Shown here: positions 42,437 through 50,919 of the stretch, in pieces | Layout: each line of letters starts with the position of its first letter | How positions within the stretch are numbered: position 1 is the stretch's first letter | Assembly: GCF_014844055.1 (NCBI RefSeq) | Contig: NZ_CP062167.1 | Location: 2,641,501-2,705,500 of the forward strand | Length of the DNA: 64,000 nt | Origin: Aureimonas sp. OT7 | Lineage (GTDB): Bacteria > Pseudomonadota > Alphaproteobacteria > Rhizobiales > Rhizobiaceae | Direction: 5' to 3' | Made by a program: the position numbers and the translations under genes | Notes under the pieces: generated by a model | Databases searched by the model: none | Seen by the model: only the letters and a program-made list of their open reading frames with translations | Told to the model about the DNA's origin: nothing

Positions 42437-43191
42437 TTAGGCCGTAGACCCATAAGCGCGGGGCCCACAGCCGAATCGAGGCAAGTTTGGCCATCGCGAG
42501 AAAGGGTTCGGCCAGCTTGTCGTAGCGGGTAGCGATCCCGCGGAAGTGTTTCGGCCTGGAGAAGAAGCGCTCGATGAGGTTCCGCTCGCGATAGAGCCAC
42601 GTGCTGAAGTAAGGTTTCGAGCGTCGACCGGACCTGGGCTGGATTTCGGCGAACGCCCCCTTCTCACGATGAGCCAAACGGATGCGATCGGCATCGTAGG
42701 CCTAGTCCGCCAGCACGATGGTTCCAGCGGCAACGTGAGCGAGCAAGTCGTCGGCAGCTTGCCCATCATGGCTTTGCCCTGCGGCTAAGCTCAGCCGGAT
42801 CGGGAGCCCTTGTGCATCGACGACCGCGTGGATTTTGGTTGTAAGCCCACCTCCGGAACGACCGAGACAATGATCTCGGCCCCCTTCCTGCCGTCGCAGC
42901 CTGCTGGTGCGCCCGGATGGACGTGCTGTCGATCATCCGTATGTCGCCATCGTGAGCGGCGGTCATCGCATCCACCATCCGATCCCATTCACCTGCTTTT
43001 CGCCATCGCACGAAGCGGTTGTAGCAGGTGGTGCGCGGGCCATAGCGTTCGGGAAGGTCACGCCACGGAGCACCGGAGCGCAGCACCCGGAAGATGCCAT
43101 TCAGCACACGACGGTCATCGACATGCGGGACGCCTCTTGGCGTGTTGGGCAGCGCGGCCCGATCACACGCATTCGAAGTCGGCCAGGCCAT
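42437..43191 (-). pseudogene. Decayed IS5-family (IS427-like) transposase
   Basis: The transposase is recognisable but broken. The N-terminal frame GLADFECV is cut by a frameshift near 43,160 before PRGVPHVDDRRVLNGIFRVLRSGAPWRDLPERYGP continues. The frame changes again near 42,885 at a run of five G (a normal orfA/orfB shift in this group is possible), giving GGLTTKIHAVVDAQGLPIRLSLAAGQSHDG. A TAG at 42702-42704 interrupts VLAD-AYDADR. The last part, FFSRPKHFRGIATRYDKLAEPFLAMAKLASIRLW, shifts frame once more near 42,470. Terminal inverted repeats and target duplications were not found, so the element ends are unknown. Confidence 0.85.
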
Positions 43192-43281
43192 AAGGGCTTA
43201 TGGCAACGCTGAATCAGGTCCCCTCGGGCGTGGAATCCCGATGCGTTGACGCGGTAGAGAAGGATCGCGCAAATTGGGACG

Positions 43282-43818
43282 ATGCAGTTGTTTCATTTCA
43301 GCGATCGGCGCGACATCGAGGTATTCGTGCCGAGGCCAGTTGCCGTCCCTCCCCGACGGCCAGCAGGCATGGACTGGCTCAATGGCCCGCTAGTTTGGGC
43401 CATCGATGATTGGCATCAGCCGTTGTACCTATTTCCCCGTGATTGTCCGCGCATCTTACTTTGGCCGACAAATGCCACCACGCCTGAAGATCGCCGCGCA
43501 CACTGGACCACATCATGCCGCATGATTGCCTATATCGAATGGCGCTGGTTTACCCGGCTCGCAGGCGGTGTTCTTTACCGTTATACGTTACCGAGTGAGG
43601 GCTTCGAAAGCCTGAACGACGCGGGAATGTGGGTCTGCCGCTCCGCTGCGAGGCCAGCGGAGGTTCAGGAAATTACCAATATTGGTACTGCGCTCGCCGA
43701 AGCGGACGTCGAATTGCGCGTCGTGCCTACATTGGAGCCTCTCAAGAGCCTCTGGAATACGTCACATCATGTGAGCGGTATCCGGCTCCGTAACGCGGGC
43801 GCCATCCATCTCCCGTAA
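43282..43818 (+). CDS. DUF6886-type protein of unknown function
   Basis: A 178-residue soluble protein: MQLFHFSDRRDIEVFVPRP, then PAGMDWLNGPLVWAIDDWHQPLYLFPRDCPRILLW, a pattern I associate with DUF6886 proteins, whose function is unknown. No signal peptide or membrane segment is visible. ATG at 43282 follows GGGAC. Base composition looks lower in GC than the neighbours, and it sits beside a dead insertion sequence, so recent transfer is likely. It has no operon partners. Confidence 0.75.
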   Translation: MQLFHFSDRRDIEVFVPRPVAVPPRRPAGMDWLNGPLVWAIDDWHQPLYLFPRDCPRILLWPTNATTPEDRRAHWTTSCRMIAYIEWRWFTRLAGGVLYRYTLPSEGFESLNDAGMWVCRSAARPAEVQEITNIGTALAEADVELRVVPTLEPLKSLWNTSHHVSGIRLRNAGAIHLP

Positions 43819-43848
43819 ATCGGGCCGATCCGTTAACGAGTTTACAGC

Positions 43849-45447
43849 CTAGTTGCCCGCGCTCAACTTGCGATGATATTCGCGCTTGGCCTCATACATG
43901 GCGTTGTCGGCACGGCGCGCGGTTGCTTCCAGGCTTTCGCCGTCCCGGCTCGTGGCCAGCCCCGCCGACAGGCTCAATCGGGACGATGCCGTGGAATAGA
44001 ACTGGTTGTTCAGGTCGCACAATCCGTCCAGATCCTTCAGGATCTTGCCGGCATGCACCTCGTCCAGCCCCGGCAGGGTAAGGGCGAATTCGTCGCCGCC
44101 GATGCGTGCCGCATGGCCCGGCGCTTCGACCAGCTTGCCCAGCACCTCGCCTGCCCGCCGCAGGAGATCGTCTCCGGCGGCATGGCCCAGCGAATCATTG
44201 ACCTCTTTCAGGTTGTTGAGATCGATGATGATGATCGATATCGGCTCGGTGCCGTTGCGCTGCAGGCGGTTCAACTCGTCGATGTAGAAGGAGCGGTTGA
44301 ACAGCTTGGTCAGGGCGTCGTGTTTCCCGAGGAACTCCAGATAGGCTTCGGCGGCCTTGCGCGCCGTGATGTCCGTCAGCGCCACCTGCACCAGGGACCA
44401 GTCGTCCTCTGCACCCGGCAGGACGGAAAACTGCAGCATCAGATGCAGTTCGCGGCCATCCAGTGCGTAATTGACCACCTCTCGCGTCTGGAACAAGTGG
44501 CCGTTCCAGAGGTCGATCAACTGCTCGCGGAAGGGCTGCACCATCTTGTCGCGGAAGATCCGCCCCAGGCTGTGCAGCAGCACGCGCTTGTCCGGCGCAC
44601 CGAACAACTTGATCGTCGTATGGTTGATGTCGATGACGCGGATTTCGCTCATGCATCGGTTGACGAATTCAGGGTGCACATCGGTGAACACCCTGAAGTC
44701 CTGGATACCGCGAAAGCGAAGCTCGTCCAGCAACTTCTTGATCTCGGAAAAATCCTCGACCCAGAGCGACACCGGCGAATGCTCGAACAGGCCGCGTGCG
44801 AATTGTTCGCTGGCGGCCTGCGCGGCGCGCGCGCCTTCCCGCTCGGTCATGTCCTCGGTCACGACCAGAACGAGGCTCCAATCATGCTCGTGACCCGGCA
44901 TGATCTTGCCGGACAGCTGGATGTCCAGCCTGTCGCCGGCAGCCGTGTAATTGACGGTATGGCTGAAGAACGTACGCTCGCCCTGCCACAGGGCAACCAG
45001 CTCCTGGGCGTGTGTCTTCATCATGTCGGCGCTGAATATGACGGAGAGGTTCTCCTCCAACTCGGCAAGGTCTGCGACCTTGTACAGTTGCAACACGCGC
45101 TCATTGACCTTCAGGACGCGTATGAGCGCGGAGCAGCGCCGCACGCGCTCCGGATCCTCGGCAAGATACGCAGCCAGATCGGACACACCGGCGTGCCGCC
45201 ACTCGGCGAAGAGCGCTTTGACGCCGCTGTAATCCTCCAGCCACATGGGCGATGGCGACAAATCGAAGAAATCAGGATCGCGATCGATCTCGTTGTTCGA
45301 AGTGGACACCTGGCCCGGGGAGGTCTGCATTCCGATTACACCCGTCGATACGCGCTTGCCCCCTTCGAATAATTCAAGGTTGCGGTCTTTGACAGTCGTA
45401 ATTTCATTGCTACCGCTATTCACGATCTTGATGGTGCTGTCGTGCAT
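43849..45447 (-). CDS. Diguanylate cyclase (GGDEF) with two tandem PAS-like sensor modules
   Basis: A 532-residue cytoplasmic protein. Two similar N-terminal modules begin SPSPMWLEDYSGVKALFAEW and SPVSLWVEDFSEIKKLLDEL and end DWSLVLVVTEDMTERE and DWSLVQVALTDITARK, so the sensor part was made by duplication. The C-terminal GGDEF domain has an intact active site RIGGDEFAL and a typical start (HDALTKLFNRSFYIDEL). There is no EAL domain, so it should make cyclic di-GMP. ATG at 45447 follows GGGAGAGG. An AT-rich gap (45448-45595) upstream carries its promoter. Confidence 0.92.
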   Translation of the reverse strand: MHDSTIKIVNSGSNEITTVKDRNLELFEGGKRVSTGVIGMQTSPGQVSTSNNEIDRDPDFFDLSPSPMWLEDYSGVKALFAEWRHAGVSDLAAYLAEDPERVRRCSALIRVLKVNERVLQLYKVADLAELEENLSVIFSADMMKTHAQELVALWQGERTFFSHTVNYTAAGDRLDIQLSGKIMPGHEHDWSLVLVVTEDMTEREGARAAQAASEQFARGLFEHSPVSLWVEDFSEIKKLLDELRFRGIQDFRVFTDVHPEFVNRCMSEIRVIDINHTTIKLFGAPDKRVLLHSLGRIFRDKMVQPFREQLIDLWNGHLFQTREVVNYALDGRELHLMLQFSVLPGAEDDWSLVQVALTDITARKAAEAYLEFLGKHDALTKLFNRSFYIDELNRLQRNGTEPISIIIIDLNNLKEVNDSLGHAAGDDLLRRAGEVLGKLVEAPGHAARIGGDEFALTLPGLDEVHAGKILKDLDGLCDLNNQFYSTASSRLSLSAGLATSRDGESLEATARRADNAMYEAKREYHRKLSAGN

Positions 45448-45595
45448 GCTGCGGGCCTCTCCCTGATGGAGGACGCACTTCCGCCCGAAAAGCAAAAGAA
45501 AGCGCCCGACCTCCTACCAGAAACTTCATGATATATGATAGCCTGTATCCTGTACTTATCATTTTTATATTTTTTATGTTTTTTAGAAATCATTT

Positions 45596-46174
45596 CTAGA
45601 ATGTCGGGGGCGTACAGGCGCTGACCACTCGACAGGGGTTCGGGCCGACGCATCGGAAGCGGTGCGGCCGGCGGCTTTCGAAATAATAGGCGTCGCCGGG
45701 GCCAAGGATCCGCCTTTCCCCGTCCACCGTCACCTCCAGGCGGCCGCAAAGCACGATCCCACCCTCCTCGCCGTCGTGCACAAGCGGCACCTTCCCGGTA
45801 TCGGAGCCGGGCTGATAGCATTCCTCCAGGATCTGGAGACTGCGGCCGAAGAGGTTGTCGCCAACCTGACGATAGGAAATCCCGCCCTTGCCGATCTCCT
45901 TGAGTTCATCCGCGCGGTAGAAGGCGCGGGCCGGCTGCTCCGGCTCGAAGGCGAAGAATTCGGCAAGGCCGATGGGGATGCCGTCGAGGATGCGTTTCAA
46001 CGCGCCGACGGAAGGGTTCGTGCCATTGGATTCGATCAGCGATATGGTCGAATTCGTGACCCCGGCCTTCGATGCCAGTTGCCGCTGCGAGAGCTTATGC
46101 TTGAGCCGCAGGCTGCGCAGCCGTCCACCGATATCCACCGTCAAGCCGTTCACTCCGTTCGATATATCGAACAT
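45596..46174 (-). CDS. Xre-cupin regulator (PuuR-like)
   Basis: A 192-residue protein: helix-turn-helix LRSLRLKHKLSQRQLASKAGVTNSTISLIESNGTNPSVGALKRIL (about residues 18-62) and a C-terminal cupin (GEEGGIVLCGRLEVTVDGERRILGPGDAYYFESRRPHRF). This is the PuuR layout, sensing polyamine- or amino-acid-like ligands. It is divergent from a class III aminotransferase, the usual partner of such regulators. A 16-bp palindrome overlaps its start codon. Confidence 0.88.
   Translation of the reverse strand: MFDISNGVNGLTVDIGGRLRSLRLKHKLSQRQLASKAGVTNSTISLIESNGTNPSVGALKRILDGIPIGLAEFFAFEPEQPARAFYRADELKEIGKGGISYRQVGDNLFGRSLQILEECYQPGSDTGKVPLVHDGEEGGIVLCGRLEVTVDGERRILGPGDAYYFESRRPHRFRCVGPNPCRVVSACTPPTF
46157..46172. 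promoter_or_regulatory. 16-bp perfect palindrome at the regulator start codon
   Basis: GTTCGATATATCGAAC is perfectly self-complementary and ends on the first base pair of the regulator ATG (46172-46174), inside the divergent region before the aminotransferase. If it is an operator, binding would block the regulator's own translation start region and could also reach the aminotransferase promoter. Confidence 0.4.
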
Positions 46175-46282
46175 TTGCCTGATGGGCCCGCATAAAACAA
46201 CAGCTTGGCGGCACCCAGAAAAGGACTTGTTGCGAAAGCGGTTCAAGGCTCCAATGGATGCTCACGCCCCCGGAGCCGATCC

Positions 46283-47620
46283 ATGAACGTTCACGACCGC
46301 CCCAACGCCCCCCTCCTCGATAGCTACTGGATGCCGTTCACCGCCAATCGGCAGTTCAAGGCAGCGCCCCGCATGCTGACGGCGGCCGACGGCATGTACT
46401 ATACCAGCGATGACGGGCGCCGGGTGCTGGACGGCACGGCCGGGCTTTGGTGCGTCAATGCCGGCCATGGCCGGCGCGGCATCGCGGCGGCTGTGGAACG
46501 GCAGCTTTCGACGCTCGATTTCGCCCCGTCGTTCCAGATGGGCCACCCCATCGCCTTCGAATTCGCGGAACGGCTTGCCGCCATCGCGCCGGGTCCGGAC
46601 GGAAGCCGCCTCGACCGGGTGTTCTTTACCGGCTCCGGATCGGAATCGGTCGATACGGCGCTCAAGATCGCGATCGCCTACCAGAGGGCCATCGGCCAAG
46701 GCACCCGCACGCGCGTCATCGGGCGCGAACGCGGCTACCACGGCGTGGGCTTCGGCGGCATATCGGTGGGCGGCCTCGTCAACAACCGCCGTGTCTTCCC
46801 GCTTCTGCCCGGCGTCGACCACCTGCGGCATACGCACGATCTGGCCCTCAATGCCTTCGTCAGGGGCCAGCCCCGGCACGGGGCGGAACTGGCCGACGAT
46901 CTGGAAAGGCTGGTTGCGCTGCACGGCGCGGAAACCATCGCTGCCTGCATCGTCGAGCCGGTTGCCGGCTCCACCGGCGTCCTCATTCCGCCGCAGGGCT
47001 ACCTTCAGCGGCTGCGCGACATCTGCACCCGGCACGGCATCCTCCTGATCTTCGACGAAGTCATCACCGGGTTCGGCCGCCTCGGAGCGCCCTTTGCAAC
47101 GGACTGGTTCGGCGTCGTGCCGGACATCGTCACCACGGCGAAGGGCCTGACCAACGGCACGATCCCCATGGGCGCCGTCTTCAGCAGCCGTGCAGTCCAC
47201 GATGCCCTGATGCAGGGCCCGGAAGCGCAGATCGAGCTTTTCCACGGCTATACCTATTCCGGGCACCCGGTCGCCTGTGCCGCAGGCATCGCCACGCTGG
47301 ACATCTATGCCGACGAGGGCCTCCTGACCCGCGCGTCGGAGCTGAGCGACCACTTCGCCGATGCCATGCACGCCCTGAAGGGCACGCAGAATGTCATGGA
47401 TATTCGCACGATCGGGCTGGTGGCGGGCATCGAGCTGGCGTCGCTCGAGGGTGCGCCGGGCAAACGGGCCTACGACGTCTTCGTGGACTGCTTCGAAAAG
47501 GGGCTTTTGATCCGCGTCACCGGCGACATTATCGCGCTGTCGCCGCCGCTGATCGTCTCCGAAGACGAAATCTCCACGATGGCCGACATGGTGGGGGACG
47601 CCATCCGCCGCATCGGATGA
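46283..47620 (+). CDS. Class III aminotransferase (omega-amino acid:pyruvate type)
   Basis: A 445-residue PLP-dependent enzyme: SYWMPFTANRQFKAAPRML at the start, GTAGLWCVNAGHG, FTGSGSESVDTALKIA, ERGYHGVGFGG, DEVITGFGRLG and the PLP Lys in TTAKGLTNGTIPMGAV. The opening matches beta-alanine/omega-amino acid:pyruvate aminotransferases. ATG at 46283 follows GGAG. The PuuR-like regulator next to it suggests control by an amine or omega-amino acid. Confidence 0.9.
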   Translation: MNVHDRPNAPLLDSYWMPFTANRQFKAAPRMLTAADGMYYTSDDGRRVLDGTAGLWCVNAGHGRRGIAAAVERQLSTLDFAPSFQMGHPIAFEFAERLAAIAPGPDGSRLDRVFFTGSGSESVDTALKIAIAYQRAIGQGTRTRVIGRERGYHGVGFGGISVGGLVNNRRVFPLLPGVDHLRHTHDLALNAFVRGQPRHGAELADDLERLVALHGAETIAACIVEPVAGSTGVLIPPQGYLQRLRDICTRHGILLIFDEVITGFGRLGAPFATDWFGVVPDIVTTAKGLTNGTIPMGAVFSSRAVHDALMQGPEAQIELFHGYTYSGHPVACAAGIATLDIYADEGLLTRASELSDHFADAMHALKGTQNVMDIRTIGLVAGIELASLEGAPGKRAYDVFVDCFEKGLLIRVTGDIIALSPPLIVSEDEISTMADMVGDAIRRIG

Positions 47621-47679
47621 GGATTGCACCCGCCGTCATTATTCAATAAGCCCCCGAGATAATTTCCCAGGGGCGCATT

Positions 47680-48324
47680 ATGCAGGCGTTTTACCTTTCA
47701 CGCGGCTTTGCCCTGCAAGGTCTCGTCATTGCCATCGCGATCCTGATGGCGACGCTCTTCCTGGTGGCTGGGCTGGGTGTCCACGATGCGGCCATCGAGG
47801 GCGGCCCGCTGGAGCGCGGGCAGGAAGTGGCGCTTGCGGCGGCGGCCCTGTTCTTCGGCATTTCGGCCGTCTACCAGCGCGGCGCCGGCCGCATGGCGGC
47901 CGTCGGCGCCAGCGTGCTGGCGGTGGTCTTCTTTCTGCGTGAGCTGGAACTGACCGGCCACGGCCCGATCGCCTCGATGTTCAATGCCCCACATTTCCGC
48001 ATCTACGAGGCGGTGGCCATCTGTGCGGTCGCGTTGCCCTATATCGCCCTTCGCTGGCGTCTGATCGGCGAGCATATCGCCTATCTGAAAGAGCTGCGCG
48101 GATGGCCGTTCGTCTGCGTGGCGGTACTGCTCATAATCGGCGAAGCCTTTGACGGTCACGCCACCCTTGCGGGAATCGACTATCTGCCGATGTTGATCGA
48201 GGAGACCGTCGAAATCTTCGCCTACATCCTGTTTGCAGCCATCGGCCTGCATGTCCTGCGCAATGCCGTCGCGCTGCATCGCCACACCGAAATAGGCTCC
48301 GAAAGCCATCACAAGGCGCTATAA
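47680..48324 (+). CDS. Membrane protein of unknown function
   Basis: I do not recognise a family. The 214-residue product has about six hydrophobic segments (GLVIAIAILMATLFLVAGLG, VALAAAALFFGISAVY, MAAVGASVLAVVFFL, YEAVAICAVALPYIAL, WPFVCVAVLLIIGEAF, EIFAYILFAAIGLHVL) and a short His-containing tail. ATG at 47680 follows AGGGG. It stands alone between the aminotransferase and the alcohol dehydrogenase, both on the same strand. Confidence 0.7.
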   Translation: MQAFYLSRGFALQGLVIAIAILMATLFLVAGLGVHDAAIEGGPLERGQEVALAAAALFFGISAVYQRGAGRMAAVGASVLAVVFFLRELELTGHGPIASMFNAPHFRIYEAVAICAVALPYIALRWRLIGEHIAYLKELRGWPFVCVAVLLIIGEAFDGHATLAGIDYLPMLIEETVEIFAYILFAAIGLHVLRNAVALHRHTEIGSESHHKAL

Positions 48325-48354
48325 GAATCATCCGCACTAACGGGAGGTTGATTC

Positions 48355-49407
48355 ATGGCGATGCAGAAGGCCCTTGTCCTCGAAGAGCAGCACAGGCTGG
48401 CGATACGCGACATCGACCTTCCCCTGGCGGTCGGGCCGAACGATGTGCGCATTCGTCTGCACACGGTGGGCATCTGCGGCTCCGACGTCCATTACTATAC
48501 GCATGGCCGCATCGGCGGCTTCGTCGTCGAGGCGCCGATGGTTCTGGGGCATGAAGCTGCAGGAACGGTGGTGGAGATCGGCCCGGATGTGCGCCACCTC
48601 GCCGTCGGCGACCGCGTTTGCATGGAACCGGGCGTACCCGACCCGAACTCGCGCGCCGCGCGCCTCGGAATGTACAATGTCGATCCGGCTGTCACCTTCT
48701 GGGCGACGCCGCCGGTCCACGGGGTCCTGACGACCGAAGTCGTCCATCCAGCCAATTTCACCTTCCGGCTGCCGGACAATGTCAGCTTCGCGGAGGGAGC
48801 CATGGTTGAGCCCTTCGCGGTCGGGCTGCAGGCCGCGCAAAAGGCGAAGATCGCTCCCGGGGACGTCGGTGTCGTCATCGGCGCAGGCCCCATCGGCATC
48901 ATGGTGGCGCTGGCCGCACTGGCCGGGGGCTGCGCCAGCGTGATCGTGGCCGACCTGATGGCCGAGAAGCTGGAGATCGCCGGGCGCTATCCGGGCATCG
49001 TCCCCGTCGATATCCGCGACGCCGACCTGAAAGCGGCCGTCGACGAAGCGACCGGCAATTGGGGCGCGGACGTCGTCTTCGAGGCGAGCGGCTCGCCGAA
49101 GGCGTGGGAAGGTCTTCTGGCCCTGCCAAGGCCCGGCGGCGCGGTGGTGGTGGTAGGGCTTCCCGTGCACCCGACGGCGATGGACTGGGCAACCGCTTCC
49201 ACCAAGGAGCTGCGATTCGAGACGGTTTTCCGCTACGCGCACCAGTATCCGCGGGCGATCCAGATGATGGCGTCGGGCAAGGTGGACCTGAAGCCGTTGA
49301 TATCCGCCACCCTGCCCTTCGACAGGTCGGTCGAGGCGTTCGAGCGCGCCGCCGAGGGCCGGCCGACCGATGTGAAGCTGCAGATCGCGATGCCACAGGA
49401 CGGATAG
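48355..49407 (+). CDS. Zinc-type alcohol dehydrogenase, xylitol dehydrogenase (D-xylulose reductase)-like
   Basis: A 350-residue medium-chain dehydrogenase: catalytic zinc ligands in [11 protein letters not shown] and [10 protein letters not shown], proton relay region [12 protein letters not shown], and Rossmann motif [17 protein letters not shown]. The usual four-Cys structural zinc lobe is replaced by [21 protein letters not shown], as in bacterial xylitol dehydrogenases lacking that site. It probably oxidises a polyol at C2 with NAD+. ATG at 48355 follows GGGAGG. It is a single gene, with the 150-base gap after it carrying the 15-bp repeat. Confidence 0.88.
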   Translation: MAMQKALVLEEQHRLAIRDIDLPLAVGPNDVRIRLHTVGICGSDVHYYTHGRIGGFVVEAPMVLGHEAAGTVVEIGPDVRHLAVGDRVCMEPGVPDPNSRAARLGMYNVDPAVTFWATPPVHGVLTTEVVHPANFTFRLPDNVSFAEGAMVEPFAVGLQAAQKAKIAPGDVGVVIGAGPIGIMVALAALAGGCASVIVADLMAEKLEIAGRYPGIVPVDIRDADLKAAVDEATGNWGADVVFEASGSPKAWEGLLALPRPGGAVVVVGLPVHPTAMDWATASTKELRFETVFRYAHQYPRAIQMMASGKVDLKPLISATLPFDRSVEAFERAAEGRPTDVKLQIAMPQDG

Positions 49408-49437
49408 AGGTCGTCGCGCCGCGGCATATTGCTTGCC

Positions 49438-49452
49438 GCGCAACGCTCCGTT
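49438..49452. promoter_or_regulatory. 15-bp motif, copy 1 (upstream of the DUF3100 unit)
   Basis: GCGCAACGCTCCGTT is identical to the motif at 53055-53069. Here it is part of a dyad (GCAACG CTC CGTTGC, 49440-49454) about 105 bases before the DUF3100 start. With a LysR gene in the same cluster, it is a candidate shared operator. Confidence 0.5.
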
Positions 49453-49557
49453 GCGTAAACCGCCGCTACCGGACGCGCGACACGCCGCTAGGCTGCGTAA
49501 AAACTTGTCGGTTGCGGCAAGTGTCCACGGTTTGTGCAACGCAGCACGGGAGACTTC

Positions 49558-50370
49558 ATGAGCCGCGTCCTTTCGAGGGATGCGATGGCATTGCACCTTA
49601 CGGTGCTGGTCATCGTAATCATCGCCGACCTGATCGGCGTTATCCGGGTGCCGATCGGCATCGCCACCATCATTCTCCTGCCCATCCTGTACGCCTTCGC
49701 CATCGGCATTGCGCTCAACCCCACGATCTGCAAGCCGATGTCGCGCGTTCTGACGCCCCGCTCCACGAAGATCGCCGGTGGCATGATCGCCATTGCGATC
49801 ATGCCCTTCATTGCCCGTTTCGGCACGACGGTCGGCCCTGAGATCGAGGCCATCATCGAGGCGGGCCCGGCCCTGGTGCTTCAGGAACTCGGCAATCTCG
49901 GCACCATCGTCGTGGCATTCCCGGTCGCCGTCTTCCTGCTGCGCATGGGCCGCGAGGCGATCGGCGCGAGTTATTCCATCGACCGCGAGCCGAACCTGGC
50001 GCTGATTGCAGAAAAATACGGCCTGAACAGCCCTGAGGGCGCCGGGGCCATGGGCGTCTACGCGACCGGCACGCTCATCGGCACATTCGTCTTCGCCATC
50101 ATGCCGCCGCTGATCCACGCGCTGGGCGTCTTCGATATCCGCGCGCTGGCCATGTCCTGCGGCGTCGGCTCCGGGTCCATGCTGGCGGCCTGCACCGGCG
50201 GCCTCGTGGCGGTGGCGCCCGACCAGGAGCAGCTCATCCTGGCGCTCGCCGCCGCCAGCAACATCCTGACCTATGCGACGGGGCTTTATGTCGGCCTGTT
50301 CGTCGCGCTTCCGCTGACGGAGTGGCTGTACCGCAAGTCGCGCCCGCACGAATTCGCAACCGCAGCCTGA
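49558..50370 (+). CDS. DUF3100-family membrane protein, putative transporter subunit
   Basis: A 270-residue protein with about seven to eight membrane segments and glycine/serine-rich motifs inside them (LAMSCGVGSGSMLAACTGGLVAVAP). I recognise the DUF3100 pattern; function is not established. ATG at 49558 has GGGAGA upstream. It is followed 10 bases later by a 170-residue membrane protein and then an M20 amidohydrolase, so the pair is likely a transporter for the amidohydrolase substrate. Confidence 0.75.
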   Translation: MSRVLSRDAMALHLTVLVIVIIADLIGVIRVPIGIATIILLPILYAFAIGIALNPTICKPMSRVLTPRSTKIAGGMIAIAIMPFIARFGTTVGPEIEAIIEAGPALVLQELGNLGTIVVAFPVAVFLLRMGREAIGASYSIDREPNLALIAEKYGLNSPEGAGAMGVYATGTLIGTFVFAIMPPLIHALGVFDIRALAMSCGVGSGSMLAACTGGLVAVAPDQEQLILALAAASNILTYATGLYVGLFVALPLTEWLYRKSRPHEFATAA

Positions 50371-50380
50371 GGACACAGTC

Positions 50381-50893
50381 ATGAGCAACGCAAGAGACAA
50401 CAGCGTGCCCGACCTCAGGGACGTGATCGTGGAGGAAGACGAGCGCGCGCTGCCCCTCGCCGAGAAGATGGCGATGCTGGTCGTGGCGGGCATCATCGGC
50501 CTCGCCGCCAACTGGGCCGCCACGGGCACCACGGCCATCGAGGCGCTGCCCGGCATGCTGATCCTTCTCGCGGCATCCGCCCTGGGCCTCGTCATCGCCC
50601 AGGTGGTGCCGCTGAAGCTGCCTGCCGTGGCGTGGGTTTCGCTGATCGCCATCCTGATCACCATTCCCGGCCTGCCCGGCTCGGCCACGGTGCTGGACGC
50701 CGTCAGCCGGCTCAACTTCCTGGCATTGGCGACGCCGGCGCTGGCCTATGGCGGCCTCGCGCTGACGCAGACCGAGTTCCGCATTGCGCGCACATCGGGC
50801 TGGAAGATCGTCATCGTCGCCATCTGCGTGATGTTCGGCACCTATATCGGCTCGGTGCTCGTCGCAGACCTGACATTGCGGCTTTTCGGCTGA
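50381..50893 (+). CDS. Small membrane protein, partner of the DUF3100 protein
   Basis: A 170-residue protein with a charged N-terminus (about 30 residues) and five hydrophobic segments (MAMLVVAGIIGLAANWAATG, MLILLAASALGLVIAQVV, AWVSLIAILITIPGL, LNFLALATPALAYGGLAL, WKIVIVAICVMFGTYIGSVL). I do not recognise a named family. Its position between the DUF3100 gene and the amidohydrolase gene suggests the second half of a two-part transporter. Confidence 0.7.
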   Translation: MSNARDNSVPDLRDVIVEEDERALPLAEKMAMLVVAGIIGLAANWAATGTTAIEALPGMLILLAASALGLVIAQVVPLKLPAVAWVSLIAILITIPGLPGSATVLDAVSRLNFLALATPALAYGGLALTQTEFRIARTSGWKIVIVAICVMFGTYIGSVLVADLTLRLFG

Positions 50894-50919
50894 CATCCGA
50901 CTTGAAGGGGGGCGCTTCC

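Noticed and set aside
42380..43280. Terminal inverted repeats and target-site duplication of the IS5-type element
   Set aside because: I compared the sequences outside both transposase ends and found no matching repeats, so the element borders are left open.
45584..45598. Palindrome TAGAAATCATTTCTA at the end of the PuuR-like gene, considered as a terminator
   Set aside because: In the leftward direction it is followed by A-runs, not T-runs, so it does not fit an intrinsic terminator; it may be an operator but nothing supports that.
48355..49407. Xylitol-dehydrogenase-like gene as a member of the DUF3100 unit
   Set aside because: A 150-base gap with its own motif and ribosome binding site separates it, and no functional link is visible.
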